From: Curtobacterium sp. MMLR14_010
Lineage (GTDB): Bacteria; Actinomycetota; Actinomycetes; Actinomycetales; Microbacteriaceae
DNA length: 64,000 nt
NCBI RefSeq assembly: GCF_001865015.1
Contig: NZ_MJGV01000019.1
Location: forward strand, 62,001 to 126,000
Direction of reading: 5' to 3'
Shown one piece after another: positions 37,089-45,375 of the stretch. How positions within the stretch are numbered: position 1 is the stretch's first letter; each line of letters begins with the position of its first letter. The notes under the pieces were generated by a model. That model searched no databases. It was not told the origin of the DNA and saw only the letters and a program-made list of their open reading frames with translations. A program made the position numbers and the translations under genes.

Positions 37089-37598
37089 TCAGAGCTGGTC
37101 GCGCAGCGCCGCCGCCTTGGCCTCGACGAGCTCCTCGAGGCCCGCGGCGTAGTCGGCGAGCCGGGCAGCGACCGCGGGCTCGGACGACCCGATGATGCGC
37201 GCGGCGAAGAGCCCGGCGTTGGCCGCGCCGTTGATCGCCATCGTCGCGACCGGGATCCCGGCGGGCATCTGCACGATCGAGAGCAGCGAGTCGAGCCCGT
37301 CGAGCCGGGCGAGCTGCACCGGCACGCCGATGACGGGCAGCGTGGTCACCGACGCGACCATCCCCGGCAGGTGCGCGGCACCGCCGGCGCCGGCGATCAC
37401 CACGCGGATGCCTCGGGCTGCAGCGCCGCGGCCGAAGCGCATCATCTTGTCCGGCGTGCGGTGCGCCGACACGACGTCGGCCTCGAACGGGATGCCGAGC
37501 TCGGTGAGGATGTCGGCGGCGGCGCGCATCGTGGGCCAGTCCGAGTCGGACCCCATGATGATCGAGACGAGGGGCGCGGGAGCGGTGGAGTCGGTCAC
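37089..37598 (-). CDS. purE: N5-carboxyaminoimidazole ribonucleotide mutase
   Basis: 169 residues from GTG 37598. The enzyme moves the carboxyl group in de novo purine synthesis, acting after PurK. Motifs are [38 protein letters not shown] and GVPVQ. In most relatives purE directly follows purK; here the GH6 gene lies between them. Confidence 0.96.
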   Translation of the reverse strand: MTDSTAPAPLVSIIMGSDSDWPTMRAAADILTELGIPFEADVVSAHRTPDKMMRFGRGAAARGIRVVIAGAGGAAHLPGMVASVTTLPVIGVPVQLARLDGLDSLLSIVQMPAGIPVATMAINGAANAGLFAARIIGSSEPAVAARLADYAAGLEELVEAKAAALRDQL

Positions 37599-37638
37599 CC
37601 GACGAGCCTACCGAGCCGACCCGACGCGACCGCCCCGC

Positions 37639-39309
37639 CTACCGCCCCCGCACGGTCACGGTCCGGCACTTCGTGGTGACGTCCCGCCCCGCACCGATGT
37701 TCGTCGCGCGGACGCACACCGAGCGCTTCCCGGCCCGCGCCGGCAGCACCGTCCGGAACCCGTGCGACGGTCCGGCCCCCACGGCGACGTCGACGTCCGT
37801 CCGGGTGCGCGACGCTGCCAACCGCCGCACGACCGCCCCGTCGACCCGCAGCGTGACGCTGACGGACGCCGCGGTGTCGTCGCCGTCGTACGCGGAGCCC
37901 TGCACGGTGATGCCGCCGGTGGTCGCCGTCGCCGACGACACTCGGAGGACGGGGTCGTGGCCGAAGACCGTGGTCCGTTCGCAGCCGAGCCGGACGTCGC
38001 GCCCCTGTCCGGTGTTGACCGCGGTGACGCAGACGGTGCGGGGACCGGGCTTCGCCGGGACCACGAGGTCGTACCCGTGCTCGGCCCCAACGCCGTACGT
38101 GTCGGCGACGTCCTGCCGGGTGAGCGCGGCGGTGGACCGAGCGGCGACCCGCCCGTCCACGGTGACGCGGAGCCCGAGTGCCCGGCTCGGGGCGTCCTCG
38201 TCGAACGCCCACCCGCGCACCCGGACGGCCTCGCCGGCACCGGTCGCGGCGTCGAGCGTCCCCATCGGCGACCGCAGCGCCGGGGGCGTGCCGACCCGCG
38301 CGTTCGCGACGAGGGCCTGCGCGTACGCGGACCACCACGCCCCAGCGGTCGGGCCGCCGTTGCAGGTGCCGTCGCTCGCACCCGGGGTCTTCACCCAGAG
38401 GAGCGCGTCGAGCGCCGTGCCGTCGGCGACGACCCGCGGCGACGTCCCGAGACCGGCGCCGGGGGCGTTGCACCAGGTGCCGCGCCAGCCCTGTCCGTTC
38501 CGGGAGGTGTCGATGACGTAGTGCGCGCCGCCGGTCAGTGCGGAGACCTTCTCGGCGTAGGCCTGCTCCTGCGCGGCCGGGTAGTAGTTCGCGACGTTCG
38601 TGAAGAAGCCGCGGGCGTCCCGCACGCCGGCGCTGGTCAGCCGGGCGGCCATCGTCGCGGGCTGCACCCAGTTCGAGTTGCCGGCGTCGAGGTACGCGGG
38701 GACCCCGGCGGCGGTGAACGCGGCGACCTCGCGGGACAGGATCCGGTACCGCTGCTGGTCGAGGGCTGCCGTGCACCGGTCGTTGCTGAGCATCGCGAGC
38801 GAGTCCGGCTCGACGACGACCGCAGCGCGCTTGCCCGCGAGCTTCGACGCGATCCGGTCGACCCACGCGTCGTAGGACGTCTCGTCGAACCCACCGGCCG
38901 AGTACCCGCCGCAGTCGCGCTGCGGGATGGCGTAGGTGACGAAGACGGCGGTGGTCCCGTTCGCGGCGGCCCCGGCGGTCGCGGTGTCGAGCGTCCGGTC
39001 CAGCGCGGCACCGGTCGTCCACTCGCCGAGCCAGGTCGCGACCGGGTACCGCGCGATGGTCGACGCGGCCCGCGCACCGGCCGGGTCCGACGACGCCAGC
39101 GCCGTGGCGGCCTTCGCCGCCTCACTGGTCGGCGACGTGTACTGCCCGTTCCCGTAGAGCGCGGTTGAGGACGCGGTGTGCACGGCCGCTGATGTCAGCG
39201 CACCGGCGGGTGCCGCGGGCAGGACGACGGCCCCGACGGTGAGCGCGACGACGGCCGCTGCGACGGTGGCAGCACCGGTACGGGCGCTGGCGCGCGGACG
39301 GCGTGGCAT
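37639..39309 (-). CDS. secreted GH6 glycosidase (endoglucanase-type) with two C-terminal ~100-residue modules
   Basis: 556 residues from ATG 39309, with GGGAG five bases upstream and a signal peptide to about residue 38. The GH6 domain (~45-340) has TYAIPQRDCGGYSAGG (Asp132), VVVEPDSLAM (the probable catalytic acid Asp169), VIDTSRNGQG and WVKTPGASDGTC. It is predicted to cut beta-1,4-glucan. Instead of a common cellulose-binding module, the tail carries two ~100-residue modules (~346-452 and 453-556) of the type repeated in 10556-12646. The gene sits between purK and purE with a palindromic element just upstream. It may help a plant-associated lifestyle. Confidence 0.92.
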   Translation of the reverse strand: MPRRPRASARTGAATVAAAVVALTVGAVVLPAAPAGALTSAAVHTASSTALYGNGQYTSPTSEAAKAATALASSDPAGARAASTIARYPVATWLGEWTTGAALDRTLDTATAGAAANGTTAVFVTYAIPQRDCGGYSAGGFDETSYDAWVDRIASKLAGKRAAVVVEPDSLAMLSNDRCTAALDQQRYRILSREVAAFTAAGVPAYLDAGNSNWVQPATMAARLTSAGVRDARGFFTNVANYYPAAQEQAYAEKVSALTGGAHYVIDTSRNGQGWRGTWCNAPGAGLGTSPRVVADGTALDALLWVKTPGASDGTCNGGPTAGAWWSAYAQALVANARVGTPPALRSPMGTLDAATGAGEAVRVRGWAFDEDAPSRALGLRVTVDGRVAARSTAALTRQDVADTYGVGAEHGYDLVVPAKPGPRTVCVTAVNTGQGRDVRLGCERTTVFGHDPVLRVSSATATTGGITVQGSAYDGDDTAASVSVTLRVDGAVVRRLAASRTRTDVDVAVGAGPSHGFRTVLPARAGKRSVCVRATNIGAGRDVTTKCRTVTVRGR

Positions 39310-39430
39310 GGACGGCTCCCCTGGACGGACTTCCCCTGACCCGTCCATGGCACCACGCCGTGCGGACGCCGACCAGCCGCCAGAGCGGGTGCCACCTGGA
39401 CGGGTGGCAGCCGCCGTGGACGTGGGGACC

Positions 39431-39480
39431 CACCGGACGGGAGGCTCGTGGCGGGCCAGCCACGAGCCTCCCGTCCGGTG
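39431..39480. repeat. dispersed palindromic element (GGAGGCTCG family), copy 2
   Basis: A perfect 22-bp stem (39431-39452 and 39459-39480) with a 6-nt loop and the core GGACGGGAGGCTCGTGG. It lies between the GH6 start and the purK stop. This is the best preserved copy of the family in the window and would also work as a transcription terminator after purK. Confidence 0.85.
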
Positions 39481-39512
39481 TCCGCTCGCCGCCGTCGGCC
39501 GCGCCGGCCGGG

Positions 39513-40649
39513 TCAGTCGTCGAAGTGCGCCGCTGCGCTCCGCGCCCGGTAGACGACGTCGTCGACGTCGTCGCCGGTCACGGTGACGTGCCCGATCTTC
39601 CGGCCCGGGCGCGGGGCCTTGCCGTAGAAGTGGTACTTCGCCTCGGGGAAGGCCGCGAGGGCCGCCGGGTAGCGTCCAGCGAGGTCACCGTCCGCCGGAC
39701 CACCGAGGACGTTGACCATCACGGCCACCGGTGCGTTCGTGCCGGTGGCACCGAGCGGCAGGTCCAGGACCGCGCGGAGGTGCTGTTCGAACTGGCTCGT
39801 CGTCGCGCCGTCGATCGACCAGTGGCCGGTGTTGTGCGGCCGCATCGCGAGCTCGTTGATGAGGATCCGCTCGTCACCGGTCTGGAACAGCTCGACCGCG
39901 AGCACCCCCGTGACGTCGAGCTCCTCGGCGATGCGCACCGCGATCGACTCGGCGAGGTCGGCCAGGCGACCGGCGCTGTCAGGGGCGGGGGCGATGACCT
40001 CGGCGCAGACGCCGTCACGCTGCTCGGTCTCGACGAGCGGCCACGCGACGACCTCACCGGACGAACGGCGGGCGACGGACTGCGCGAGCTCGCGGGTGAA
40101 GGGCACGAACTCCTCGGCGAGGAGCGCCTGCGCGCCGCCGGTCTCCCCGACCGCGACGAACCAGTCGTCGACGTCGGCGGGGTCGGTCACGACGCGGACG
40201 CCCTTGCCGTCGTAGCCGCCGCGGGCGGTCTTGACGACGGCCCTGCCACCGTGCGCGTCGAGGAAGGCGCGCAGCTCGTCGGGGCTGTGGACGGCGGCCC
40301 AGTCCGGCACCGGCAGCCCGAGCTCGGTGAGCCGGGTGCGCATCACGATCTTGTCCTGGGCCACGGCGAGCGCGTCGGGACCGGGGCGCACCGCGACGCC
40401 GGCTGCGACGAGGGTGCGCAGGACGTCCTGCGGCACGTGCTCGTGGTCGAACGTGACGACGTCGACGTCCCGCGCGAAGGCCAGCACCGTCTCGGCGTCG
40501 TGGTAGTCGCCCTCGGCCGTCGCGGCGATCGCCGCGGACATGTCCGGGCCCTCGGCCAGGACCCGGATGTCGATCCCGAGCTCCACCGCCGCCGGCACCA
40601 TCATCCGGGCGAGCTGCCCTCCACCGACGACTCCGACGCGCAACGCCAT
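39513..40649 (-). CDS. purK: N5-carboxyaminoimidazole ribonucleotide synthase
   Basis: 378 residues from ATG 40649 with GGAAGGA upstream. It is an ATP-grasp enzyme that carboxylates AIR with bicarbonate, feeding PurE. Motifs are RVGVVGGGQLARMM, TFDHEHVP, AVAQDKIVMR, VVKTARGGYDGKG, VLAVELFQTGDERILINELA and MRPHNTGHWSIDG. Confidence 0.96.
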   Translation of the reverse strand: MALRVGVVGGGQLARMMVPAAVELGIDIRVLAEGPDMSAAIAATAEGDYHDAETVLAFARDVDVVTFDHEHVPQDVLRTLVAAGVAVRPGPDALAVAQDKIVMRTRLTELGLPVPDWAAVHSPDELRAFLDAHGGRAVVKTARGGYDGKGVRVVTDPADVDDWFVAVGETGGAQALLAEEFVPFTRELAQSVARRSSGEVVAWPLVETEQRDGVCAEVIAPAPDSAGRLADLAESIAVRIAEELDVTGVLAVELFQTGDERILINELAMRPHNTGHWSIDGATTSQFEQHLRAVLDLPLGATGTNAPVAVMVNVLGGPADGDLAGRYPAALAAFPEAKYHFYGKAPRPGRKIGHVTVTGDDVDDVVYRARSAAAHFDD

Positions 40650-40783
40650 GCTGTGTGTTCCTTCCGTCGTTCTCACCGTGCCGGGAGACCCGGTCGTCTA
40701 CGATTCCGGGTGGCCGATCGCCGATCGACCACGCGCCGTCCTGCGGACCGGCCAGCGACAACTCTACGGATCCAGGAGGCCGC

Positions 40784-41323
40784 GTGCGGCGTCTCATCGC
40801 ACAGCTCGCCCGCTTCGGCATCGTCGGAGCGGTCGGCTTCGTCGTCGACTTCGCGGTGTTCAACCTGCTGCGCGCGACGGTGTTCTCGCCGGACGAGGTC
40901 CACTCCGGGCCGTTCTGGGCCAAGGTCGTCTCGACGGTCGTCGCCATCTTCGTGAACTGGATGGGCAACCGGTACTGGACGTTCCGCCACCAGCGCCGCT
41001 CGGTCGCCGCGAAGGAGGGCCTGGAGTTCGTGGTCGTGTCGCTCGGCGGCATGGTCATCTCGCTCGGGTGCCTCGCCGTGTCGCACTACGCGCTCGGCTA
41101 CACCTCGGCACTGGCGGACAACATCTCCGGCAACGTGATCGGGCTGGTCCTCGGCACCGCCTTCCGCTTCTGGCTGTACAAGGCGTGGGTCTACCACCCC
41201 GACCGGGTCCAGCAGGAGAGCGACCGCGTCGACGGCGACGTCCCCGCGCAGCAGGACCGAGGCGCGCAGCAGGACCGAGGCGTCCAGCAGGACCAGGGCG
41301 CCCGTCAGTCCCACGACGCCTGA
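40784..41323 (+). CDS. gtrA: GtrA-family membrane protein
   Basis: 179 residues from GTG 40784 with a strong AGGAGG five bases upstream. Four membrane segments are seen; FGIVGAVGFVVDFAVFNLL and NWMGNRYWTFRHQRR are GtrA hallmarks. GtrA-type proteins are thought to flip polyprenyl-phosphate sugars made by GtrB-type enzymes; the GT2 at 26717 is a candidate partner. The C-terminal ~25 residues repeat AQQDRG-type units encoded by a tandem DNA repeat (about 41251-41300). Confidence 0.88.
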   Translation: MRRLIAQLARFGIVGAVGFVVDFAVFNLLRATVFSPDEVHSGPFWAKVVSTVVAIFVNWMGNRYWTFRHQRRSVAAKEGLEFVVVSLGGMVISLGCLAVSHYALGYTSALADNISGNVIGLVLGTAFRFWLYKAWVYHPDRVQQESDRVDGDVPAQQDRGAQQDRGVQQDQGARQSHDA

Positions 41324-41384
41324 CCGTCCCGGGGCGCACCGTCCCGCCCGGCCGTGCCGCTGGGCGCTCCCCTAGGCTTGCTGC

Positions 41385-42947
41385 GTGCAGTCCTCGATCC
41401 CGTCCGCCCCGCCAGCCGCGAGGTGGGAGCGGGTCACCATCGCCGTCGTCACGGTCACCTTCGGGCTCTGGCTCCTCGTCTGGGCCCTCGTCGTGCCGGT
41501 GTTCCAGGCCCCCGACGAGACCGCGCACATCGACGCCGCCGTGCACCTGGCCCTCGGTGACGCCTGGTCAGCGCCCGGTGACCTGCACGTGCTGAACGCC
41601 GTCCAGGCCGCCGCCGGACAGCAGGCGACGCTCCCGTCGGACCAGTGGTCCACGTTCGCGGGCCTCCTCAGCGGTGCCCCCGGGGTCTCCGACACCGTCA
41701 ACCAGATGACCCAGCACCCGCCGGCCGCCTACCTGGTGTACGCGGTGACGCTCAAGGCCGTGCACTTCGCGGACCTGCGGTGGGACCACGCGGTCCTGGC
41801 GCTGCGCCTGGTGGACGTCGTCGCCGTCACCGCCCTGCCGCTCCTGGCGTGGGCGTCCGTGCGCCGCCTGACGCGGTCGCCCGTCGCCGCCCTCGTCGGT
41901 GCGCTCGCCCTGTTCGCGACGCCGCAGCTCGCGTCCATCGCGTCCTCGGTGTCGAACGACGCCCCCGTCATGCTGTTCGCCGGCGTCGTGGTGTGGCTCG
42001 CGACCCGGCTCCTCACCGGGGACCTGCGCTGGCGCACCACGGTCACACTCGGTGTCGTCCTCGGTGCGCTCATCTGGGTCAAGGGGACCGGGCTGCCGGC
42101 GATCCCCTTCGTCGCGCTCGTCGTGCTCGTCGCCGGTGCCGGCGTCCTGCCGCTCCGGACCCGGCTGGTGCGGACGCTCGTCGTCCTCGGCACCGGTGCG
42201 GTCGTCGGCGCCTGGTGGTGGGTCCACAACCTCGTCGCGTACCACCGCCTGCAGCCGAACGGGTACGCGGCGATGCGGCCGCCGAAGGACTTCCCACCGG
42301 GCGAGCACCCGACGCTCGGGCACTTCCTCGACGTCAGCTGGGGCACCCTCGCCAGGACGTTCTGGGGCAGCCCCGGCATCAAGGCGCAGGTCAGCATCGG
42401 TGACGTCCTCACGAGCGTCCTGACACTGGTCGCCCTGGCCGCCGTGGTCGGCTTCGCGTTCCGTCGCGGGCCGGAGCTCCGAGCCGTCGTCGTGCTCGCG
42501 GTGTTCCCGGCGCTGCTCATCGGCATCCAGACGTACACGAGCGCGCACGCCTACCTCACCACCACCGAGGTCGCCGCCACCCAGGGCCGCTACTACTTCC
42601 CCGCGGTCATCTGCCTCATCGCGCTCAGCGCGGTCGCCTGGCAGCGGATCCCCCGCACGGCTGCCGGGCGTCGCGTGCTCGCCGTGGCGCTCGCCCTCGC
42701 CGCCCCCGCCGTCGGCGTGTACGGCCTGGTGGTCGTCGGGACCTGGTTCTGGAACGCCGCTACCCTCTTGCCGACCCGCGCGGGCATCGACCGCTGGGCG
42801 GCGCTCGGTCCGGTGTCGCCGGTGGTCGTCGCCGCGCTGCTCGTCCTGGTGGCCGTGGGGCTCGTCGTCGCGGTGGTCGCGATCGTCCGCGGGTCACGGA
42901 CGCACCAGCCGGGAGGCCCCACCCCGGTCACGACGACGGCCGCCTGA
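41385..42947 (+). CDS. DUF2142-like / GT-C polytopic membrane protein
   Basis: 520 residues from GTG 41385. About eleven membrane segments are seen. The first outside loop has VFQAPDETAHIDAAVHLALG, the PDE-AH motif typical of DUF2142, and a later one has SIASSVSNDAPVMLFAG. The same family signature appears in 32192-33754. It is placed 61 bp after GtrA, so it may use the flipped polyprenyl-phosphate sugar. The acceptor is unknown. Confidence 0.75.
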   Translation: MQSSIPSAPPAARWERVTIAVVTVTFGLWLLVWALVVPVFQAPDETAHIDAAVHLALGDAWSAPGDLHVLNAVQAAAGQQATLPSDQWSTFAGLLSGAPGVSDTVNQMTQHPPAAYLVYAVTLKAVHFADLRWDHAVLALRLVDVVAVTALPLLAWASVRRLTRSPVAALVGALALFATPQLASIASSVSNDAPVMLFAGVVVWLATRLLTGDLRWRTTVTLGVVLGALIWVKGTGLPAIPFVALVVLVAGAGVLPLRTRLVRTLVVLGTGAVVGAWWWVHNLVAYHRLQPNGYAAMRPPKDFPPGEHPTLGHFLDVSWGTLARTFWGSPGIKAQVSIGDVLTSVLTLVALAAVVGFAFRRGPELRAVVVLAVFPALLIGIQTYTSAHAYLTTTEVAATQGRYYFPAVICLIALSAVAWQRIPRTAAGRRVLAVALALAAPAVGVYGLVVVGTWFWNAATLLPTRAGIDRWAALGPVSPVVVAALLVLVAVGLVVAVVAIVRGSRTHQPGGPTPVTTTAA

Positions 42948-42993
42948 CCCGCGCGGTGCGGGTCGGACGGCCGTGGTCGGGTCCGGTGGGGCA

Positions 42994-43035
42994 GGTGCCG
43001 GTGCCGGTGCCGGTGCCGGTGCCGGTGCCGGTGCG
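42994..43035. repeat. hexanucleotide tandem repeat (GGTGCC)
   Basis: Six perfect GGTGCC units plus a seventh with one change, between the convergent stop codons at 42947 and 43050. It would be expected to vary in copy number between strains, but it lies outside both coding regions. Confidence 0.85.
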
Positions 43036-43049
43036 GGTGTGGCTACCGG

Positions 43050-44030
43050 TCAGGCCGCCGGTTCGACCGTCGGCTCGTCGAGGCGGTCCGGCTTCGGCCG
43101 GAACCACATGGGCACCGACGCGCAGAGCAGGAACAGGCCGTCCACGGCCAGGCTCCAGACGCGGGTGACGACGACGACCACGAGCGCGATCGGGCCGGGC
43201 ATCACGAGCGCGAGCAGGAGCGCCTGCACGCCCTCGCGCACCCCGAGGCCGCCGGGCGCGAACACCGCGAGCATGCTGATCGCGGACGCCATGCTGGCCG
43301 CACCGATGACGAACGTCGCGTCGCTGAGCTTCAGCGACGGGTACACCGCCAGGGTGATGAAGTAGTACGCCGTGCCCGACAGGACCGCTCCGGCGACGTA
43401 GAGCCCGGCGCCGCCGAGCACGGTGCCGAGGTTCGGGGTCACGTCGTCGTCGAGGGGCTTCCGGCGCAGGATCCGCAGCGCGGTGCTGATGAGGAAGACG
43501 AACACCCGCGGGATCAGGCACACCGCGCAGCCGACGAACGCGACGATCATCAGCACGATGATCCACGGGTCGAGCGCGTGCGTCCTCGGGTCGATGAGCA
43601 GCAGGACCAGGGCGAGCGCCAGGGTCGCGGCGATCTGCAGCGCACCCTCGAGCAGCCCGCTGACGCCGAGCCGCGCCTTCGACACCCCGTGCTTCGACGC
43701 GAAGTAGACCTTGCCGATGATCCAGGTCGCGGCGCCCGGGATGTAACGGCCCATCCAGCTCTTGGCGTAGACGTGCGTGAGCGTGACCCCGCTGCCCTTC
43801 AGCCCCGTGGCACCGAGCCGGCGGAGCAGGTAGAACCAGATCCCGACGCCCCAGTACCGGAACCCGAGGCTGATTGCCGTGGCGACGGCGACCCACCACC
43901 AGTTCCACTTGATGCCGGCGAGCTGCCCCCAGTCCACGCTGCGGACGTAGAGGAACAGGAAGAGCGCGAGCAGGACGTAGAACACGATCGGGATGACCCG
44001 ACGCGCCACCGCACGCATGCGCGGGCTCAT
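43050..44030 (-). CDS. LPG_synthase_TM / UPF0104-type membrane protein (flippase-like)
   Basis: 326 residues from ATG 44030, overlapping the pyruvyl transferase stop (ATGA). Eight or so membrane segments are seen, with YAKSWMGRYIPGAATWIIGK and the family hallmark LAVFAPGGLGVREGVQALLL. This family includes the MprF flippase-type domain and proteins found in many glycan loci. The role here is probably lipid or lipid-sugar movement. Confidence 0.85.
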   Translation of the reverse strand: MSPRMRAVARRVIPIVFYVLLALFLFLYVRSVDWGQLAGIKWNWWWVAVATAISLGFRYWGVGIWFYLLRRLGATGLKGSGVTLTHVYAKSWMGRYIPGAATWIIGKVYFASKHGVSKARLGVSGLLEGALQIAATLALALVLLLIDPRTHALDPWIIVLMIVAFVGCAVCLIPRVFVFLISTALRILRRKPLDDDVTPNLGTVLGGAGLYVAGAVLSGTAYYFITLAVYPSLKLSDATFVIGAASMASAISMLAVFAPGGLGVREGVQALLLALVMPGPIALVVVVVTRVWSLAVDGLFLLCASVPMWFRPKPDRLDEPTVEPAA

Positions 44031-45250
44031 CGGACGCCCTCGGTCCCCTCGGCGAAGTCGGCCTGCAGTCGCTCGGTCATCGACGCCACCCCGGCAGCGA
44101 GGTCGGCGACGACCTGGTCGCGGTGCTCGTCGAGGTCCTCGAGCGAGGCGAGGACGTCCTCGACGAACGTCGGCTCGAGCGACTGCTCGATCGGGCGGGC
44201 GTACCGCTGCATGCCGATCTGCTCGAAGAACAGCCGGCCCTTGTCGACGTAGTAGAGCACCGTCGCGGGGACCCCGGCGATGGTGGCGACGATCGCGGAG
44301 TGCAGGCGGCTGGCGATGAACAGCCGGCTGCGGGACATCAGGCCGGCGTACTCGGCCGGCGAGAACTCGTCGGCGTCGACCACGAAGGCCCGGTCGGCGT
44401 GCCGCATCCGCGCGATGACCTCGCGGGCGAAGGCGGCGTCGCCCTCGGAGGCCTCCATGTGCATCGGGTAGAAGACGACGTCGGCATCCCAGCGGTCGAC
44501 GACCCGGTCGACCAGCTCCGCGAGCGCGGCGCGGTAGGTGGCGAGCTCGGCCGACTCGGCCTGCGACCCGCGGAGGCGTGCCGGGACGAAGCGGAACGGG
44601 ATCCAGCCGCTGCGCTTGTAGTGGAACCAGCGGCGCACGCCGATGCCGATCGAGCCGTCGAGGCGCTCCGCGACGAGCCCGGTCGTGCGCTCGAGCCGGG
44701 CCAGCACGTCGGCGTCCGGCGTGGTCACGGTCCCGACGACCGCGGGGTCGAACGAGGAGATCACCGGCGTCCGGACACCCCACGACCGGAGCTTCTCGCG
44801 GGACTCGTCGTCGCGCACGATGAAGACCGAGGTCAGGTCGACGGTGGCGCGGATGAGCCGCTTGCTGACGTCGGCCGAGGTCGGCCCGATCCCCTGGAAC
44901 GCCCCGATGACCTGGCGGTTCACCAGCCGCAGCAGCACGAGCTTGAGCAGCCAGTAGACCAGCCCGAGCTTGTTCGTGTAGTCCTTCAGGATCTCGCCGC
45001 CGCCCCACAGGACGACGTCGGCGCCCCGTGCGGCGCGGAGCAGCCGGAGCATGTCCCCGATCCCCGTGCTGTACGGCGACACCGGCAGGAACCGGATGCC
45101 GAACCAGGCCGCGTCGCGCTCCGGGTACTGCGAGAGCGACACGATCTCGGCGCCGGGCCAGCGACGCCGGGCGAGCTCGATGTTCCCCGCCAGGATGGCG
45201 CGGTCGCCTCGGTTGTGGGGGGAATCGCTATTGTGGATCAGTACGCGCAC
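44027..45250 (-). CDS. polysaccharide pyruvyl transferase family protein
   Basis: 407 residues from GTG 45250, with GGAGAC upstream. The N-terminus NSDSPHNRGDRAILAGNIEL, the GGGEILKDYT block, FQGIGPTSADVSKRLI and SRLHSAIVATIAGVPATVLYY match the PS_pyruv_trans (CsaB/WcaK) family. These enzymes put pyruvate ketals on glycan sugars, often creating wall anchors for SLH proteins or a negative charge. This predicts a pyruvylated surface glycan. Confidence 0.88.
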   Translation of the reverse strand: MRVLIHNSDSPHNRGDRAILAGNIELARRRWPGAEIVSLSQYPERDAAWFGIRFLPVSPYSTGIGDMLRLLRAARGADVVLWGGGEILKDYTNKLGLVYWLLKLVLLRLVNRQVIGAFQGIGPTSADVSKRLIRATVDLTSVFIVRDDESREKLRSWGVRTPVISSFDPAVVGTVTTPDADVLARLERTTGLVAERLDGSIGIGVRRWFHYKRSGWIPFRFVPARLRGSQAESAELATYRAALAELVDRVVDRWDADVVFYPMHMEASEGDAAFAREVIARMRHADRAFVVDADEFSPAEYAGLMSRSRLFIASRLHSAIVATIAGVPATVLYYVDKGRLFFEQIGMQRYARPIEQSLEPTFVEDVLASLEDLDEHRDQVVADLAAGVASMTERLQADFAEGTEGVR

Positions 45251-45375
45251 GGGTCTCCTGCTCGGGGTCTGGCCCGCTGCCTGCCTTCTGGTCGTTCGGC
45301 ACGGGCCCACAGCAGGGTACCAACCGCGGCGCGCCCCTCGACGACCGCCCACCGATCCCCGGAGGACACCGCCAG

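Noticed and set aside
7864..39480. Palindromes as ends of a transposon or insertion sequence
   Set aside because: There is no transposase, no target duplications were seen, and copies are short and isolated; a REP/RPE-like element fits better.
42994..43035. GGTGCC array as a translated Val-Pro repeat
   Set aside because: It lies between two convergent stop codons and no supported gene crosses it.
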